NCBI GenBank assembly: GCA_022829145.1
Contig: CM040746.1
Coordinates: 32,019,712-32,083,711 of the forward strand
Length of the DNA: 64,000 nt
From: Albula goreensis
Lineage: Eukaryota; Chordata; Actinopteri; Albuliformes; Albulidae
Direction: 5' to 3'
Each line of letters begins with the position of its first letter. Within the stretch, counting starts at the first letter, position 1. The position numbers were made by a program, and so were the translations under genes. The notes under the pieces are model-generated. The model made no database searches and was not told the origin of the DNA. It saw nothing but the letters and a program-made list of their open reading frames with translations. Positions 37,801 through 50,695 of the stretch are shown here, piece by piece.

Positions 37801-39665
37801 AGCTCACAGATGTTACAGGTGAGACAACAAAATCATGTAAGTGTAAGCTCAGTTATCTAATTTAGTGTATTGGTCTTCTCACTGAACATCTCATCCCAGT
37901 ACTGGAATGTTTAATTGTAGTTGTTTGAAAATGAGGTTCACTGATCAGCAGAAAACACTCATGTTACAGACACTCGTCTGCAGCAGCATCTTCATGTAGA
38001 TATGATATAATGAAAGGGAGTTGATGTTCCATGAATCCTGACATGGGAAAAGGTGCAATCATCTGTCAGTCATTTTTTTAATTTTTTTTTTTTTTAAATC
38101 CAATCACAGTGTTAGGCTTTCCAGAGCAAAGTAGAATGATTGGTTCAAATTCATTTTTACTGATACCATATGGTAGCTCTGTCCATTTTCATGAAACCTC
38201 ACTCTCATATCCCTAATGTGATTTTGTAAGACTTCATTTTTAAATCAAGAATAGCTACCTATAGCCAAATAGTTGTAAGTGCTTAAGATAGTAGGCTAAT
38301 AATTTTACAAATTAATAGCACTAATTCGCTCTTTTGAACCCAGCTTTGCAAGAGCCTAAGGTTGTGGACAGTACCTGCTCTCAGTGTACTCTGTTTAAAA
38401 GTCTGCACTACTTAATCTACACTTCTAAGCAATATGACATATTTGCTTGCTGACACATGCTTCTTACACTTATCTCCCTCAACACCCACGAGAAGTGCAA
38501 GCAGATTTCCCAATGTAAGATTGCTAAATATGCTAGCTAACTAAAATAAAGGAAGCATTACCGCCAGCTTAGTATCCCGTAAAGGGAAAGGGCTGTGTTT
38601 TTCTGTGTAATTGGGGTGTAACCGTTTCTTATTGCAATTTATGAAAGCAGAGTCATTTCAGTGACTCCCCTCTGCCCTGAGAGAAGCTGCCTGGTTGCAG
38701 TGTGGCAGCATTTGTGTGACTGCTGCATGGTGGGTATCTGTAGTGCAAAGGAGAGCCCTGAATGGTCCGAGCTCCTCCAATCTGCCAGCCCTTTAGGCAG
38801 ACCCCACTGCAGCTGCTGATTCACAGTCATAATCAGCCCCATCTAATCAACCTCGCCGCAGCGACTCCTATTAATTCAGCCTTAACAGTTCAATTAGGCA
38901 TAGGTAATTCTGCCATTAACGTTACATTTATTGACGCCCACATCCTTCTACCCTTGCCAGTTTTACATTGCATTATTCCATTATGTCCATTTAACATTTA
39001 CGCTTTCATCCTGATCAATTAACAAAACAACTATATTAAGAGAGTATCCGTACAAGCCTGCAACCAAAATATATACAATGCACTCTGCCGGCAGCTGGCT
39101 AGTTATGTCAGGACTTTTGGTAAATAATTCACTGTAACGGAGGATAGATCGCACAAAGGAAACCAGACCAGTGGTGGAGGAGGAGAGAAACTGAGGTGAT
39201 GAGACAGAGGAAAGGGAAAGGAACAGTAAGAGCAAGATCTATGGTCACAAAGACTGGGCCATCCAGAATGAAACAAGGCAGAGACTTGGTTTTCAGGCTT
39301 TTTATTCTGTGGTAATAATTCATTCTTAATTCATGTTTTATTTGGTTCTCGTTGATCTTTCAACCTAGATTATGATTTTCATTCCCCTAATGAAAATCTT
39401 TTGACTATATTAGTCAGTTCAGTAAATTATCCTGAGGTTATGGGACTATAATCGGTACCAAGTTCTAGAAGTGTCATAAAGCAGTACGCTGATGAAATAT
39501 TCAGATGACACTGTATGCAGCTTTTCATCTTCATCTTTTTTTATGCTACATTAAGGAAATTTACTGAAATATTCTTGTGTTCTGAGTATCTGCCCTTGTT
39601 CTCCCTCTCTCCAGGTCGAGGAAACTCCTGAAGAGCCTGAAAAGGAGGAGCCCAAGTCAGAGTAG
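34872..39665 (+). CDS. hmgn: HMGN-family nucleosome-binding protein, six coding exons
   Basis: HMGN proteins bind the nucleosome core through an RRSARLSA motif and loosen chromatin by opposing linker histone. Coding exons 34872-34886, 36367-36396, 36561-36590, 37002-37049, 37296-37415 and 39615-39665 all join in phase 0, giving 97 residues. Exon 1 encodes MPKRK, as in other HMGN genes. EEPQRRSARLSAKPAPPKPE (residues 14-33) is the nucleosome-binding domain, with the core RRSARLSA at 18-25. A Lys/Pro-rich NLS-like and chromatin-unfolding region (KPKKPAKKEK) follows, then an acidic tail (EENHSENGEAKTNE and EETPEEPEKEEPKSE). Length and tail are closest to HMGN1. By position next to sh3bgrl it may be the counterpart of mammalian HMGN5, so the exact paralogue number is left open. 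Confidence 0.95.
36367..36396 (+). CDS. hmgn: hmgn coding exon 2
   Basis: The acceptor TTTCAAACAG ends at 36366. Ten codons (QGAEGDVKEE) precede GTAACG at 36397. Equivalent to the variable linker before the nucleosome-binding domain. Confidence 0.93.
36561..36590 (+). CDS. hmgn: hmgn coding exon 3 (nucleosome-binding core)
   Basis: The acceptor ACAATTTTAG ends at 36560. PQRRSARLSA is followed by GTAAGT at 36591. It contains the family's invariant core. Confidence 0.97.
37002..37049 (+). CDS. hmgn: hmgn coding exon 4
   Basis: The acceptor TTATTTTACAG ends at 37001. Sixteen codons, KPAPPKPEPKPKKPAK, precede GTAAGT at 37050. This is the C-terminal half of the nucleosome-binding domain. Confidence 0.97.
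37296..37415 (+). CDS. hmgn: hmgn coding exon 5
   Basis: The acceptor TTCTAACAG ends at 37295. Forty codons run from KEKAVNDKKEEKK to NGEAKTNE, followed by GTGTGC at 37416. The content shifts from basic to acidic. Confidence 0.95.
37416..39614 (+). other. hmgn intron 5 with possible conserved element
   Basis: A 2.2 kb intron with no coding content recognised. The part at about 38760-38960 is unlike its AT-rich surroundings and has several homeodomain-type ATTA/TAAT cores, so it may be a conserved regulatory element. Confidence 0.4.
39615..39665 (+). CDS. hmgn: hmgn coding exon 6 (acidic C-terminus)
   Basis: The acceptor CTCTCTCCAG ends at 39614. VEETPEEPEKEEPKSE is followed by TAG at 39663-39665. 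Confidence 0.95.
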   Translation, partial: VEETPEEPEKEEPKSE

Positions 39666-40445
39666 CAGCACTGCCACCTTCCACCCCTTCCCCCCTTTAC
39701 CCCCTCCCCCACCCTTCCTTCCCCAAAATGCCCCCAAGTCTCTCATGTGGTCTAAACCTCCATGGCATAATTGTTAAACAGAGGAATATTTTTATCAACG
39801 ATTTTATAAATATCGGTACAGGTTTTTAGCACAAATAAAGCTAAACAATGGAGGGCCTTGCAGCTCTGCAGCGGTCAAATCAAGTGTCTGCAAGCAAGAT
39901 GAACACAATAAAAAAATATTCTTTTTTTAAATGGCATTTTGTGATTGTTGATAGCTTGTCCGGTGTAGAAAGAGCGTTCCAGCTTGGTAGAATTGAATTG
40001 TGAGTCTTTGTCGTGTTCTGTCCTGACGTTCTTTCCCAGACCATGTCACTTCTGTGGGTGGTTAATTTTTTACCTTCTATATGTGCAGTGAGTTTTATTT
40101 TGTTTTTGTTTTTTTTTTTATTTTGGGGGTTTTTATTTTTAACTTTAAAAAAATGATGTGTTGTCCATATGAAAGGAATAGGGGCACCTGAAAACATTCC
40201 AGGCAGAGTTACTATGTGGGCTGACTTGTTTTTTTTAAACAACCTCATGTTGAAAGTTATTTTGATAAAACAAAATAATATGAAAACAAACGGTCACACT
40301 GTTATACAGGATTTCTTTTTTTCCTTCAAGTCAATGAAATGAGTTTTTAAACAATGAAAATTCAAACATCTATCAAAAAATATGCAGGTGTATGTATACC
40401 CACTCTTGCGTTCTGGATGTCTCTTAATAAAAGTAATCCATGGAA
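39666..40445 (+). other. hmgn 3'UTR with alternative polyadenylation signals
   Basis: A C-rich start (39680-39730) gives way to AT-rich sequence. AATAAA occurs at 39834-39839, 39907-39912 and 40426-40431. The first signal, about 170 bp after the stop, is the most likely main end. Confidence 0.6.
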
Positions 40446-42387
40446 CTTTCCTCATCCTGTTGCAGTGCAGGTTATTTTTGTTAAACAATTCTTAAAATGC
40501 AAAAATGTTTAAAATTCTGTACCATCATTAGACATGTACATTACATTAATGGTTATTTGATAAGATCAGTTTTTCATAGCCATGCTGTTGAGTGTTTCCT
40601 GAAGCAACTGAAGGTTGAATAATATGCATTTGATTATGAATATTATACTCAGCTTGTGATTTGAACCTCAACCTTGTATCTGTAGGCCAGGCCACTGTCT
40701 GACATTGAGCTTGATGATTAAAATAGGTATGTTTTTGTTGCCTATATTTAAATAAAAATAATGAGTTAGGAATCCCTGACATGAGCCAGGTGATCTGCAA
40801 AGGCAAGGAAATGAGCTGCTTTGCAAGGGCATAGTCTCAGAAGGCAGTGGTCAGTCACCAAGCGAACTTGAAGCATCTTGAAAGATCTTGCCTTGTCATC
40901 TGAGAACATGCGTGAGTGTATCGGCAGCTGACATGCAAAGGATGTGGCAACTTCTCAAAAGCTGTTTCGTGGAAGTACGATGTGTGTTCTGCTACACCCC
41001 CTCTCCCTGTTCTAATTTATAGAATACTTTTTTTCCCTCAAAGTCTGAATCATCATTTCTAATCTCTGCACTCTGAAATGGCCTTGACTTTTGCACACAT
41101 TGCTTGTGTTGGGGACAGGTCTGAACTGTTTTAATAAGGTTATTGCAGAGAAAGGTTTGCTTGGCACACAAGGTTAGCCGGAGGAGTTCCTGGACAGCGT
41201 GACAAGGGAAAAATGCATTTCTGTCTTTTAAATGTAGGTGTAATTAACAGAATGTAGTCACAACTCCAGACATGTATAGATAAAGTGTCTGGAGAACTGG
41301 TCTTTTGGCATAAGCTGCCTGTAAGCTTATTGGTGCCCACATATTTATGGGGGTGAAATTGGTGGGCCAGGAAAATTTGGCCTTTCTTTATCTGTTACAG
41401 AAGTGACATCAGATAATTTCTAGTTCTGAATAGCTGCTTAGCCAGAAGCAGTAAATGACTGTTGGGTTATTAGAAAAGAGCATCCTAAAGGTGGGTGACA
41501 TTAAGCTCAATGTGGATAGTCGTTTGTCAGACGTGTGTGTAGCAGCTTGTGAGGCTTAGTAGAATGTCACGTACATTTTCAAAATGATAGACATGCAAAA
41601 GTTTAACCATCTGTTTAGTGATCAGAGCTGATTACTGGCACCTTCGTCTCGGTCTGTGCATTCTTCATGCTCTATACAGATCCAACACCGTGTTCGGGTT
41701 TCTCTGTATGCCATACAAAAGGAAACTGTCATGAGAAAGGGGGTTGGAGGGTTGATATTCTGTCCTTGGCTAATTTTTGCCATTACGGATAGTCATATAA
41801 AGGCTTTTAAATGGAGAGGGTCCGATTTGGCAGCCTAACTGTCCGCCTGTGGTTTTTGTTTTATTTTCCCACTCTTGACTCTTGAAATGAATCCCTCTTC
41901 TTGTTCTGTGAGGAGTAACCCCACAGCTCGCCGTGCCTGTCTCTGTCTCCAAACACCGGCCCTGTCTGTGAAAAGGCATGACCTCACCCCCTGTCTGCCT
42001 CACCAGTATCCAGCTTGACTCCAGAAAAATGGCTGTGTTTCACTGCTGCTGCTGCATCTTGCATACGGTTTAAAGCACAAGTCAGCAAGAGACGCAGCTG
42101 AATGGGGCTTTGTGCATTTATGCTGGTTGTAGCATAGATCCAACCTTACTCCATTACAGTTTGATCATTTTTTTAGGTTTGTTCATTGGATTCCTGGTGT
42201 GAAAATAATACATTGTCTTCTCCTTTATAATAAAGCAATATTAACAACGATCAGAATATGGTCTGCCACTCCGCTTCAGTAGGAAGAGTGTTTGACCTGC
42301 TGGTGTCATTGTCACTTACAATTCATCACATTGACGTTGACAGACAGGTTCTGTGGTTGACAGATTGTCACCATATGGGTTTATGCA

Positions 42388-42391
<4 letters not shown>

Positions 42392-42425
<34 letters not shown>
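42392..42425. repeat. (TG)17 microsatellite
   Basis: 34 bp of pure TG. Confidence 0.97.
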
Positions 42426-42427
<2 letters not shown>

Positions 42428-42767
42428 TCCATTACTTGAAAACTGTTTGTTCCCAGGAGGAAAGCTATCTACAAGGCTGTTCAGAATCTTTTCTGGGTGA
42501 GGTGGGGATGCTGGGTAATGTGTCTTGTTCACTCTGCTGCCGTGCAGTGCTATGATAGAGATGTGCTGTGTGTTTGTCTCTGAGCTGAGTGGACAGAGGG
42601 CCAATTGATTGTAGTGTGAGTGTGAAGCTTTGACCAGGGGTCTCCACTGTTACACAGCGGAGCCGTGGTGTGGATCCTGTCAGAGACAGCGGCTTCCACA
42701 GGCATATACCCCACCACAGCACAGTGGATGCTCCCAATAAGCTCACAGACGGCAGCACCTCGGTTTA

Positions 42768-42985
42768 CACCAGGGATAGGTAACACCAGTCCTGGAGGCC
42801 CGGTCAGTATGCTGTGGTGTATGCTGGTTTTTGGTATGTTTCAGCATTGATTCACAAGAGAGTAAACACGCCTTGTTCCCAAGGGCCTATATTATCTGCT
42901 GATTTGAAAGGAAAAGATAAAAACCTGCAGACTCCACAGCTCTCCAGGACAGAGTTATGTACCCCTGATTTAAAACAGTGTCAAT
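42768..42985. repeat. hAT/MITE-like dispersed element with inverted ends
   Basis: The left end 'cagggataggtaacaccagt' followed by 'cctggag', and the right end 'ctctccaggacagagttatg' followed by 'tacccctg', are imperfect inverted repeats. The body includes 'aacctgcaga'. This is the common vertebrate 'ccagtcctggagggcc ... ctgcaggacc...accccTG' type of nonautonomous element. Confidence 0.55.
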
Positions 42986-43119
42986 CCTTGCGTTTTTTTA
43001 TTATTATTTTCAAGATGGACTGAGTACAGGGGAAAAAAATAAATGAAATTTCTATTGATTCGTTTACATTTGATTCAGGATCACCACTCAAAATGTGTTC
43101 AAAATGATCCTGGGATTGG

Positions 43120-43660
43120 GGAGAATAACTGACATGGCGGCGCCACAGAAAGCTGTACTGCGCATCTGATAAAAAAAAGATGCACTGCCATCTTGCTGCG
43201 TCGCACATTGCCAGCATGGTTCCAGAGGAGAGGATTTGGCAGAAAAAAAAGGCAGGCCCAAACACAGAAAGGAGGACGAGGAGGAGTGGCGGGGGGGGGG
43301 ACTGTGTGCTGACGGAGGGGGGCCAACAGCAGCCAGACTGGCTAGTCTTGCCCTGAAGAGTAGAGCACTGCGCAGCACATTGCCACGGACCCGCACGCGC
43401 AGGGGGAGAGACGAGGCTCTGCCCTGCCAGGGATCCGGCCGGCTCGTCTCGCCTCCTGGCAACGCAGAACTGCATTAGAGAAGTGAAGCAGAAGGGACAT
43501 GACCCACTTCCTGCGCTGAGCGCAGGATCTGGGGACGGAACGGCAGACAGACGCGCTCCCGACCCTCTTGCTCCAGACGCTGAGCTGCCTCGGAGTCATG
43601 TACCGCGACAGTGGAGACATTGCAGCAGATACTGCACAAGCACACGTAACCCAGGCCAGC
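43120..43660. promoter_or_regulatory. CpG-rich promoter-like segment
   Basis: In an otherwise AT-rich region this segment is G+C- and CpG-rich. It holds a YY1-like ATGGCGGCGCC at about 43134-43144 and NRF1-like half sites (TGCGCA at about 43157 and 43371; gcacgcgcag at about 43391). Open frames on both strands are a by-product of the composition and do not resemble a protein I know. It could be the promoter of an unrecognised gene or noncoding RNA. Confidence 0.4.
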
Positions 43661-46600
43661 ACAATACTCCCTCTCCCTTCTTCTTCTCATTTTTTTTTTT
43701 TACTTTAACATCATTATTTACTTAACAAGCAGCCAGGGCCTGGGTGTCTGGCATTGCAGGCCTTTTCCCTCGTCTGTCCAGTGTTACACAGCAGCACCTG
43801 TCTCAGGACAAGATCTTGCAACCTTCTGGCAGTGAATTGTGTTCTTGAGCCACAATGGCGCTCTGTCTCATGCAGGGAAATCTTACCTTGTTACTGTCTG
43901 TTAGTTGTGTTGTGCCTCTTGAGGAGTCATTGTTTACCAGTGAATCCATCCAATTTTGTTAAGTGAGCAAATGGATGCCATAATGGGTGATTTCTCTCTA
44001 ATTTCCAATTTGCAAGTGGAAGAATTGGTTCAAATCCGCATGTTTTGTGTGCCCAAGCTTAAAATGGCGAATAGGGCATGGGGTAGTTGTAGTTGTTGAA
44101 CTGTATATTGACCCTGCAGGAGTCATGGGCTGTTTGCATACACTCTTGAATGCAGAGAAGTGCTGAGATTTATGAGATTTAGCAAAAATGTACTATTGTA
44201 AAATATGCATGCAACAGCAGGTATACTGTGAAATCCCCTTGATGTGTTCTTGTCTACATGAGAGGTGTTGACTGAATTGTAGCTTGTGCTAAACTACACT
44301 GTATTCAAACCAGTCCTTAATTTTTACATATGTAAGTTCAAATGGGAGAGGGCAATACTTTGAATTGCCTTTCACTGTACCTTAAATGGGTAGAGCTAGC
44401 AAACGCTATGAGAGTATGAGTATGTCAGAGGCTACATTTGATTGGTTAAAAGTCAGTGACTGACGGCTAATTGCAAATCTAACTAATGTGCGATTTGTTA
44501 ACTTTACATTCTACTGTTATTGCTTTGTATACCTTCTCAATATAATTTGAAGGAAATACCACTGAAATATCTCAGGTTACTGATCACAAAAACAACACCT
44601 TGACTGTAATGTATCACTTTACAAGCTAAGCAGCATCAAACAGATTTTGCTACCAGACTTGGAAATGCATGACGTGACTGAAAACCAGCACGCTAGTAGG
44701 ATGTGCCACTCCACAGCTCCTTGAGTCAGACCTTTCATTCATCAAACAAATCCTCCTCATCCACTCATCTGGCCAGGAAGACGATTGAGAGTGAGTCAAT
44801 AGTGAACCTTGTCTTTGGTGCAACTGTATTATATCATTGGAACCAATTATGAGGCTATGGAGACACACAGCCAAGAAAATCAGGAAAAGTAGCTGTAGAA
44901 GGATGTTGCCATCAAAACCAGCCCCTGAAAGGTGCCAGCTATTCTTGTCTTTGAGTCTGAATGACTATGACATCATAAGACCAAGCGCTCAAACTCATGT
45001 CCTTACTTTAAAAACAATGACATCATCCCTCCCCTTTAATCATTTTTATCCGCCTTCCTGTTTGGTTTGTGTTTCCTAAGCGACTGAGCCACACAGGGTT
45101 GGCATAACATCTGACCTCTACTTTACTAGGTCCCAGCAAAATGGCAGCTACAGTGATCAGGTTTTATATGCTGAAGAATATATGTATCAGTGTCAAAAAA
45201 CATGGGTGTATAGATGTGTGAGTGTGTAGATGTGTGTACATTTGCATATTGTTAGCTGTTAGCAGCTCTGTTGTTAGCAGTAGGCAGAGAGTAATCTATT
45301 CTACCAGTTATGCTTGGCAAACTCATCCTTGTAAAAACTTGGTCTGCGTTGTGCTGGGTGGATCATCCGGTTAAGGCATTGTTCCAGTGGGTGGGTGGGC
45401 ACCTCGGTCTGGAATCAATCCTCAACCGTGCCAGCTCCTATCTGGGCTGGGTGGGATATCAGTCAGCACAAAGTGCATGTGGCTTTACATGCCTGCAGGC
45501 CTATCTGCTTAACTGGCCACCACAGTCTGTCTGTATAAGCTACACATGAAACTGTCCTCCTCTTACTCTGGGTGTGTTTGAGCTTCACAACCGAACAACA
45601 GAAAAAAAGAGCCAGCAGCTGATAGGTGTGTTGCATGTCTCTTTGTGCCCCCAAAACTGTTAGACTTCCAGTTTGAATAACCTGACAATTTGACCTCTTT
45701 AAAACTATAGCCCCTTGTATTTAGGCTTCTGAAGTGGTAATGTGTTTGAGCTGTGAAGTCTTACAGCGTAATATAATTTTAATCCCCCCCACCCCTGATG
45801 AAATAAATTGTAGTTTATTAATATTCAAAGACATTTTAAAATGAATATTAATTTTGAAAAAATTAAAGTTGTATTGTTTATTAAAAACGGAAGCCGAAAT
45901 AATTATGCCTTGATAAAATTAACAATAAATTCAAAAACTACTTGATTTCAGGCTAGAATTTAAATTTTCAGTTTGATGGCACACTGACTTTTCACAGTCA
46001 TTTGAGTATGAATGGCTTTATGCAATCTGCATTACAATCTCATACTTCTCATACAATCTCATACTGTTTTAAATGCTTTTCATTTAAAATTCATTTTGTG
46101 ATTTAGATATAGTGGAGAGACAAACCAAGATGGGGATAGCCTGTTCTCAACTTGGCTACTTTTGTTTAAAAAAATGTCATGTAGTACCGACTAATTTGAC
46201 AGTTGTATGACCTTATTGAGACTTCAGGAAATACACCTTTGATATAAAAAACCAAGAATGTTGAAGGCATCGCATAACGACTATTAAAATGACAACCTAA
46301 ATTCAGTTTGTACTCAGTTTGTTTGGTTGAATTTGGTGTTTATCACAGCATCATGCTCCTTGCAACAGAAGAAATAAATGCAGTTTGGCCAAATGGTCAA
46401 AGGGTGGCGCTAACTAAACACAACACTTGAGTGAGAAAAAAATAAACTGGAATAAACCAACAGACAATGATCTGGCTGTAAATCTGTAACAGGGTTTGTA
46501 TCAAAGGATGACCGATTTGTCAGGCCATTTTGTTCAATGTAACAGCAGTAAGGCTTTTATTTAGCATTTCCCTTTGAATATTAGTAATTGTATCCATTTC

Positions 46601-49600
46601 CTGTACTTTTTTGCTTATCAGGTTTTTGGGAATAACAGACACTCGGATATTGTGTATTTATTTATTTTTTTTATCAAGGACATCAAGAAAGTTGGGTTTA
46701 GCTTTTTTTTGTGGTTTGTTAAACTAACTGCAGAGTTACTGTGACAGGTGTAACTGAGTAATACTATGAAGTGTCATTGTGAAAAATCATTAATTTTGTA
46801 TTTTTGATTGTATTTTTTTCTCTTTCACTTTTGTCTAGCTCACAAGTTGCTATTCCTCCATAAGTATTATTATCCTTTTTCAGCTGGGTTCTGGTGCCTC
46901 AGAGCCCAAAGAGACCTGACCTTACACAGGCCTCTGAGCTTAAATATTCAGGAACTAGCTTTAAATCAGGGTTGCCTGAAGTGGAATTTTTACAGTAGGT
47001 TGGGTAAAATGTCACTGACTTCACTCTGACATCTGGGACCAGAAAGCCAGCTGACGTCTTCTCTTTTATTTTGTTTTCTCTTAAAATCAGTCAACCTTGC
47101 CAACAAGGATGTGCAATATGAGTTGAACACTAATTGACATTTTTTGACATGTTTTTTTTTGGAAATAAATAGGCGTATGTCCTTAGTGTCTGATTACATG
47201 GAATAACTCTGTCAGAGATTTGCCTATTTTTTCTTTCATTTATTTTTCAATAAGATTCACTTGTATTTATCTGATTATGAATTAAATATGATATCCACAG
47301 TTTTTTTTTTTTTAAATCTTAACTACATTGAAATAAGACAATGGCACAATTCTTTGAAATACAATAGTTGAAATTGTCCAGTGTGATGGAAAAAAGTACC
47401 AGGGCAAAAGAAAATTGTTTTGCCAAGAGGCCAAAGACAGTGAATCATTGAAACATGGATTTATCATTCGAAATGCCAGCACAGAAAACTAATGAATGCT
47501 CTAATGAGTTTACCACAAAGAGTGGTCTATTAAAAAATAAGTCTACAGTACACAATTCCACATATTAAGCATTCAAATTAAAATGTATATTTTGCAACTA
47601 TTTTCAAAGTTACACAGGGGTTCCAAACAACCCCCCTGCTTGTATCTTAAAGGTTACAGGAATTGTGTGAACCTCAAAGAGCTCAGAGGATCACCAACAA
47701 ACACGTGACTCCTTTACCTGCATTAGAAAAACCGAGGTTAGCTCTAAGGATCCCTCCTTGCCAGCCATTGATGGACAGACTGATGTATAGGACTTTGAAT
47801 ATGAAATAGTTTAGCAGTGAGATAGCTTTCTCATCAGTCTATGTTTAGCACCGTAGGGTTTGCAGTTCAATCCAATTAAACTTATTAAACCATGTAGGGA
47901 AATTAGATTTGCTGCGAGGCCCTCAAGTGTAAAACAAAACACACAAGAAAAATGCATGGTGGAAGCAATAAAAACATTTGTTACTTAAAAGACACCATAA
48001 CTCTTCATTGATTCAAATAATCATTAATGAACCTGTGAGTTCATTAGAGCAATGGCAGTGGGAATGAAATTATGTTTCAGTCAATGTACATTTATGACTT
48101 TGTGAAAGTGATTGAGCATATTTTTTTATTAAAGTTATCTGTCATGATTCTCTTCCTTTGGAGAGGACAGTCTGCATTATGAGCTGGGAGTTTTAGCCAG
48201 GGTGCTTTTCAGTGAGAGTCACTGGGGCAGAGAAAACAAGAGTAAAGAGATAAAGAGTGAGGGAGCAAGAGAGAGGAGAGAGATTGTGAAGGTGAGAGAG
48301 AGAGAGCCCAGGGGTGGGGTGGGGGGTGTGAGATGTTCTTGTTACATTGAAGAACCCAGGAGTCCTACAAGATCATGCACTGGCCTATAGTCTGCAGCAC
48401 CGCACAGCTGAGGGTGTTTTTGTTTTGTCAATCAGCCCAGGTGTCTCTCATTGTCTCTGTTGGGGCTGCTCTAAAGGCACAGCCTGTGGTGGCCTTTGGG
48501 GACAGTCAGCCTTTGACACAGACGCTGTGCATCCCAGCGCTTAAAAAAGGTCCCCTGTAGTCAGTAAGAAAGACTGCCGTTACATAAGCCTATTTTGTGC
48601 TCGGTTTCTTTTGTGCATTTCTTGTTTTCCATTTTGTTTTGTCGTATGCCTGTCACGGATAATAACACGGCCGCTGGCCATAACGGCATCCAGCACTTGT
48701 CTGTATTATTATTATTATTTTTTATTTCCACTCCACACAGTTTCTCCTCCTTGTACCACACTGAGGGGAGACAATGTACAAGCTGATTCTTTCTTCTGTT
48801 TTTCATGGAATACAATTGAACGGATATTTTGTCTTAGTCCCATACATCCTATTCTAAATGCATTTTTATAAACCATGACAATAGTCTGTTTCATTTTAAT
48901 ATCAATGTTCTTGGGTAAGAATACGAAACGGTAGCTTCTAGATAGCAACTGCCTGAGTACAAGAGAGGGGCTGAGAAGGAGGAAGAAAGAGATTGAATCA
49001 GATTTGACTTTTGACTTACCCCTTATCATGATATTGTAATCATTATTTTGTTTAATTTCCGTGTTGATGTCATTTGACCATGACTAGTGGTAGTGACACC
49101 ACACGTGTTTGGCACTGTCCATATTAATACAGCGCAATAGAAAAACCCCTTTGTCTACTGAAGAAATTGCTTTGTTTCCAAAGTTTTGTGGCAGGGTGAG
49201 GATGAGACACTGGACTCCACAGCACAGTATATTTTCATGATTACTGTGCCTGCTTCAGTCGAAGACAGCCTGGCAATCTCTGCTCTCATGTGTGGGTAAC
49301 TGGGGCTCAATGACTCAGACTCCTGCCCCTAACCACACTAAAGTGAATTACCTGGCCCTCTTCACTGACACTCACAGGGTGCAGTAATTCAGCCCAGCCA
49401 ACCTCCTCTGTAATTGAATGAGAATTGAACTCTGGGCATATACTTGAGAAGATACCGTGGACTGGGAAAGCTGCTGTCTCTGGGAGTCTCAATTGGGTGG
49501 TCAGTTTTGAGGTTTGAGTTTTGTAAGCAGTTGAGCGCTTACAAGCTAGGCCTAAAGGGAAATTGTAGTTTGGGTTCAAGTGTAAGGCTGCTAGGACAGC

Positions 49601-49664
49601 CGTGGATTGGTGCCGGCTGGAAAGGGTGCTGTTGGTCACCCTGTTTTCGCCTCAAAATGCACTA

Positions 49665-50055
49665 GCATTCAGGCATTTAGCAGGCTTTCTTATCCAGATA
49701 TACTTCCATAGCTTATTTTTACATGAAATCCATTGATAGAGCTGAATGCTTGCTAAATTAATTACAGTCAAGCACCTTGCTTAATGGCACAATAGCAGCT
49801 TTACCTTGTAATGAGTGCGCCACCAATGTTCTATACAGTTGATCCCAGGCCCTTGAGGATGTGAGCATGCTGACAATCCTTGTTCAGAGTGGGAAAGTAT
49901 TTTTACACACTATCCATGTATGCAGCAGAATATTTACAGAAGCAGTTCAACTGAAGTGTCTTTCTCAAGGGTGCGACGGCAGTGTCATACCTGGGAATCT
50001 AACTTCATACCTCTGAGATTCAAGCCTAGCTCCTACATTACCCAGCTGCCCCTAT
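49665..50055 (+). repeat. Teleost 'atttagcag...ttatccag' dispersed repeat, longer copy
   Basis: 'ggcatttagcaggctttctt' begins the element; then follow 'ttttacatgaaatcca', 'caagcaccttgcttaa', and, after an interruption, 'gtctttctcaagggtgc', 'gacggcagtgt', 'gggaatctaac' and 'tacattacccagctgccc'. The order matches the family seen at 9338, with an apparent internal duplication or insertion at about 49800-49960. Confidence 0.65.
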
Positions 50056-50412
50056 CAGAATTGAACAAGTACATGTGCATGTACAGTTGATAGACGAGGG
50101 ACCAGGACAAGCCTGTTGGACTGCAGTGGACACTGAAGTAGCACTGCCCAGTACCCAGTGATGAATGACATTCATCTGTCAACCCAGTCAGAGATACCAT
50201 CATGAGGGACCCTGACTGCATCTGTCAACTCTGAAGTCTCTTCTCTTTCCCTCCTTCACTTGATCCTTATAGCTGCAGACAGGTGAAAGAAATATGACAG
50301 AAACTCGACCCTCATCAATCAGCTGTCGCTTCAGAGCAGTGGAATAATGAAGGAAGCAGGGACGGAAAGAGGAGGTAGTATGCTAACTCACAATATACAG
50401 ATAGTGTCCCTG

Positions 50413-50695
50413 GGGGTAGAGCAGGGGAGGACAGCCCAGTCTCTTCCACCCACTGTAATCTTCACCCACCATCGACTCAGTAACTCACCAACACTGGCCA
50501 TTGTCAGCCAGAAGCAGATGGGCTCCTGAGCTGGATTCTGCTTCGAGTTCCTTTCTTTTTGCCAGGGAGCTCTTCCTTGCCGCTGTTGCCCCAGGCTTGC
50601 TCTGGGGTTTCAGGTCTGGGATGTATGTAAAGCTGCTTTCATGGCAGAGCTCTTAGAATAGAGCACTATACAAATAAAATCAAGTTGAACGGAAC
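50413..50695 (+). repeat. Teleost LINE/SINE 3'-end dispersed repeat
   Basis: Recognisable modules in order: 'agcagatgggctcctgagct', 'gagttcctttctttttgcca', 'gggagctcttccttgccgct', 'gcttgctctggggtttcag', 'gtaaagctgctttcatggca' and 'agcactatacaaataaaatc'. These are hallmarks of a very common fish repeat tail. Confidence 0.75.

Noticed and set aside
42981-43725. Frames of 80-164 codons on both strands at 43.2-43.7 kb
   Set aside because: CpG-rich composition removes stop codons in all frames; the products are Arg/Pro/Ser-rich without similarity to a family I know.
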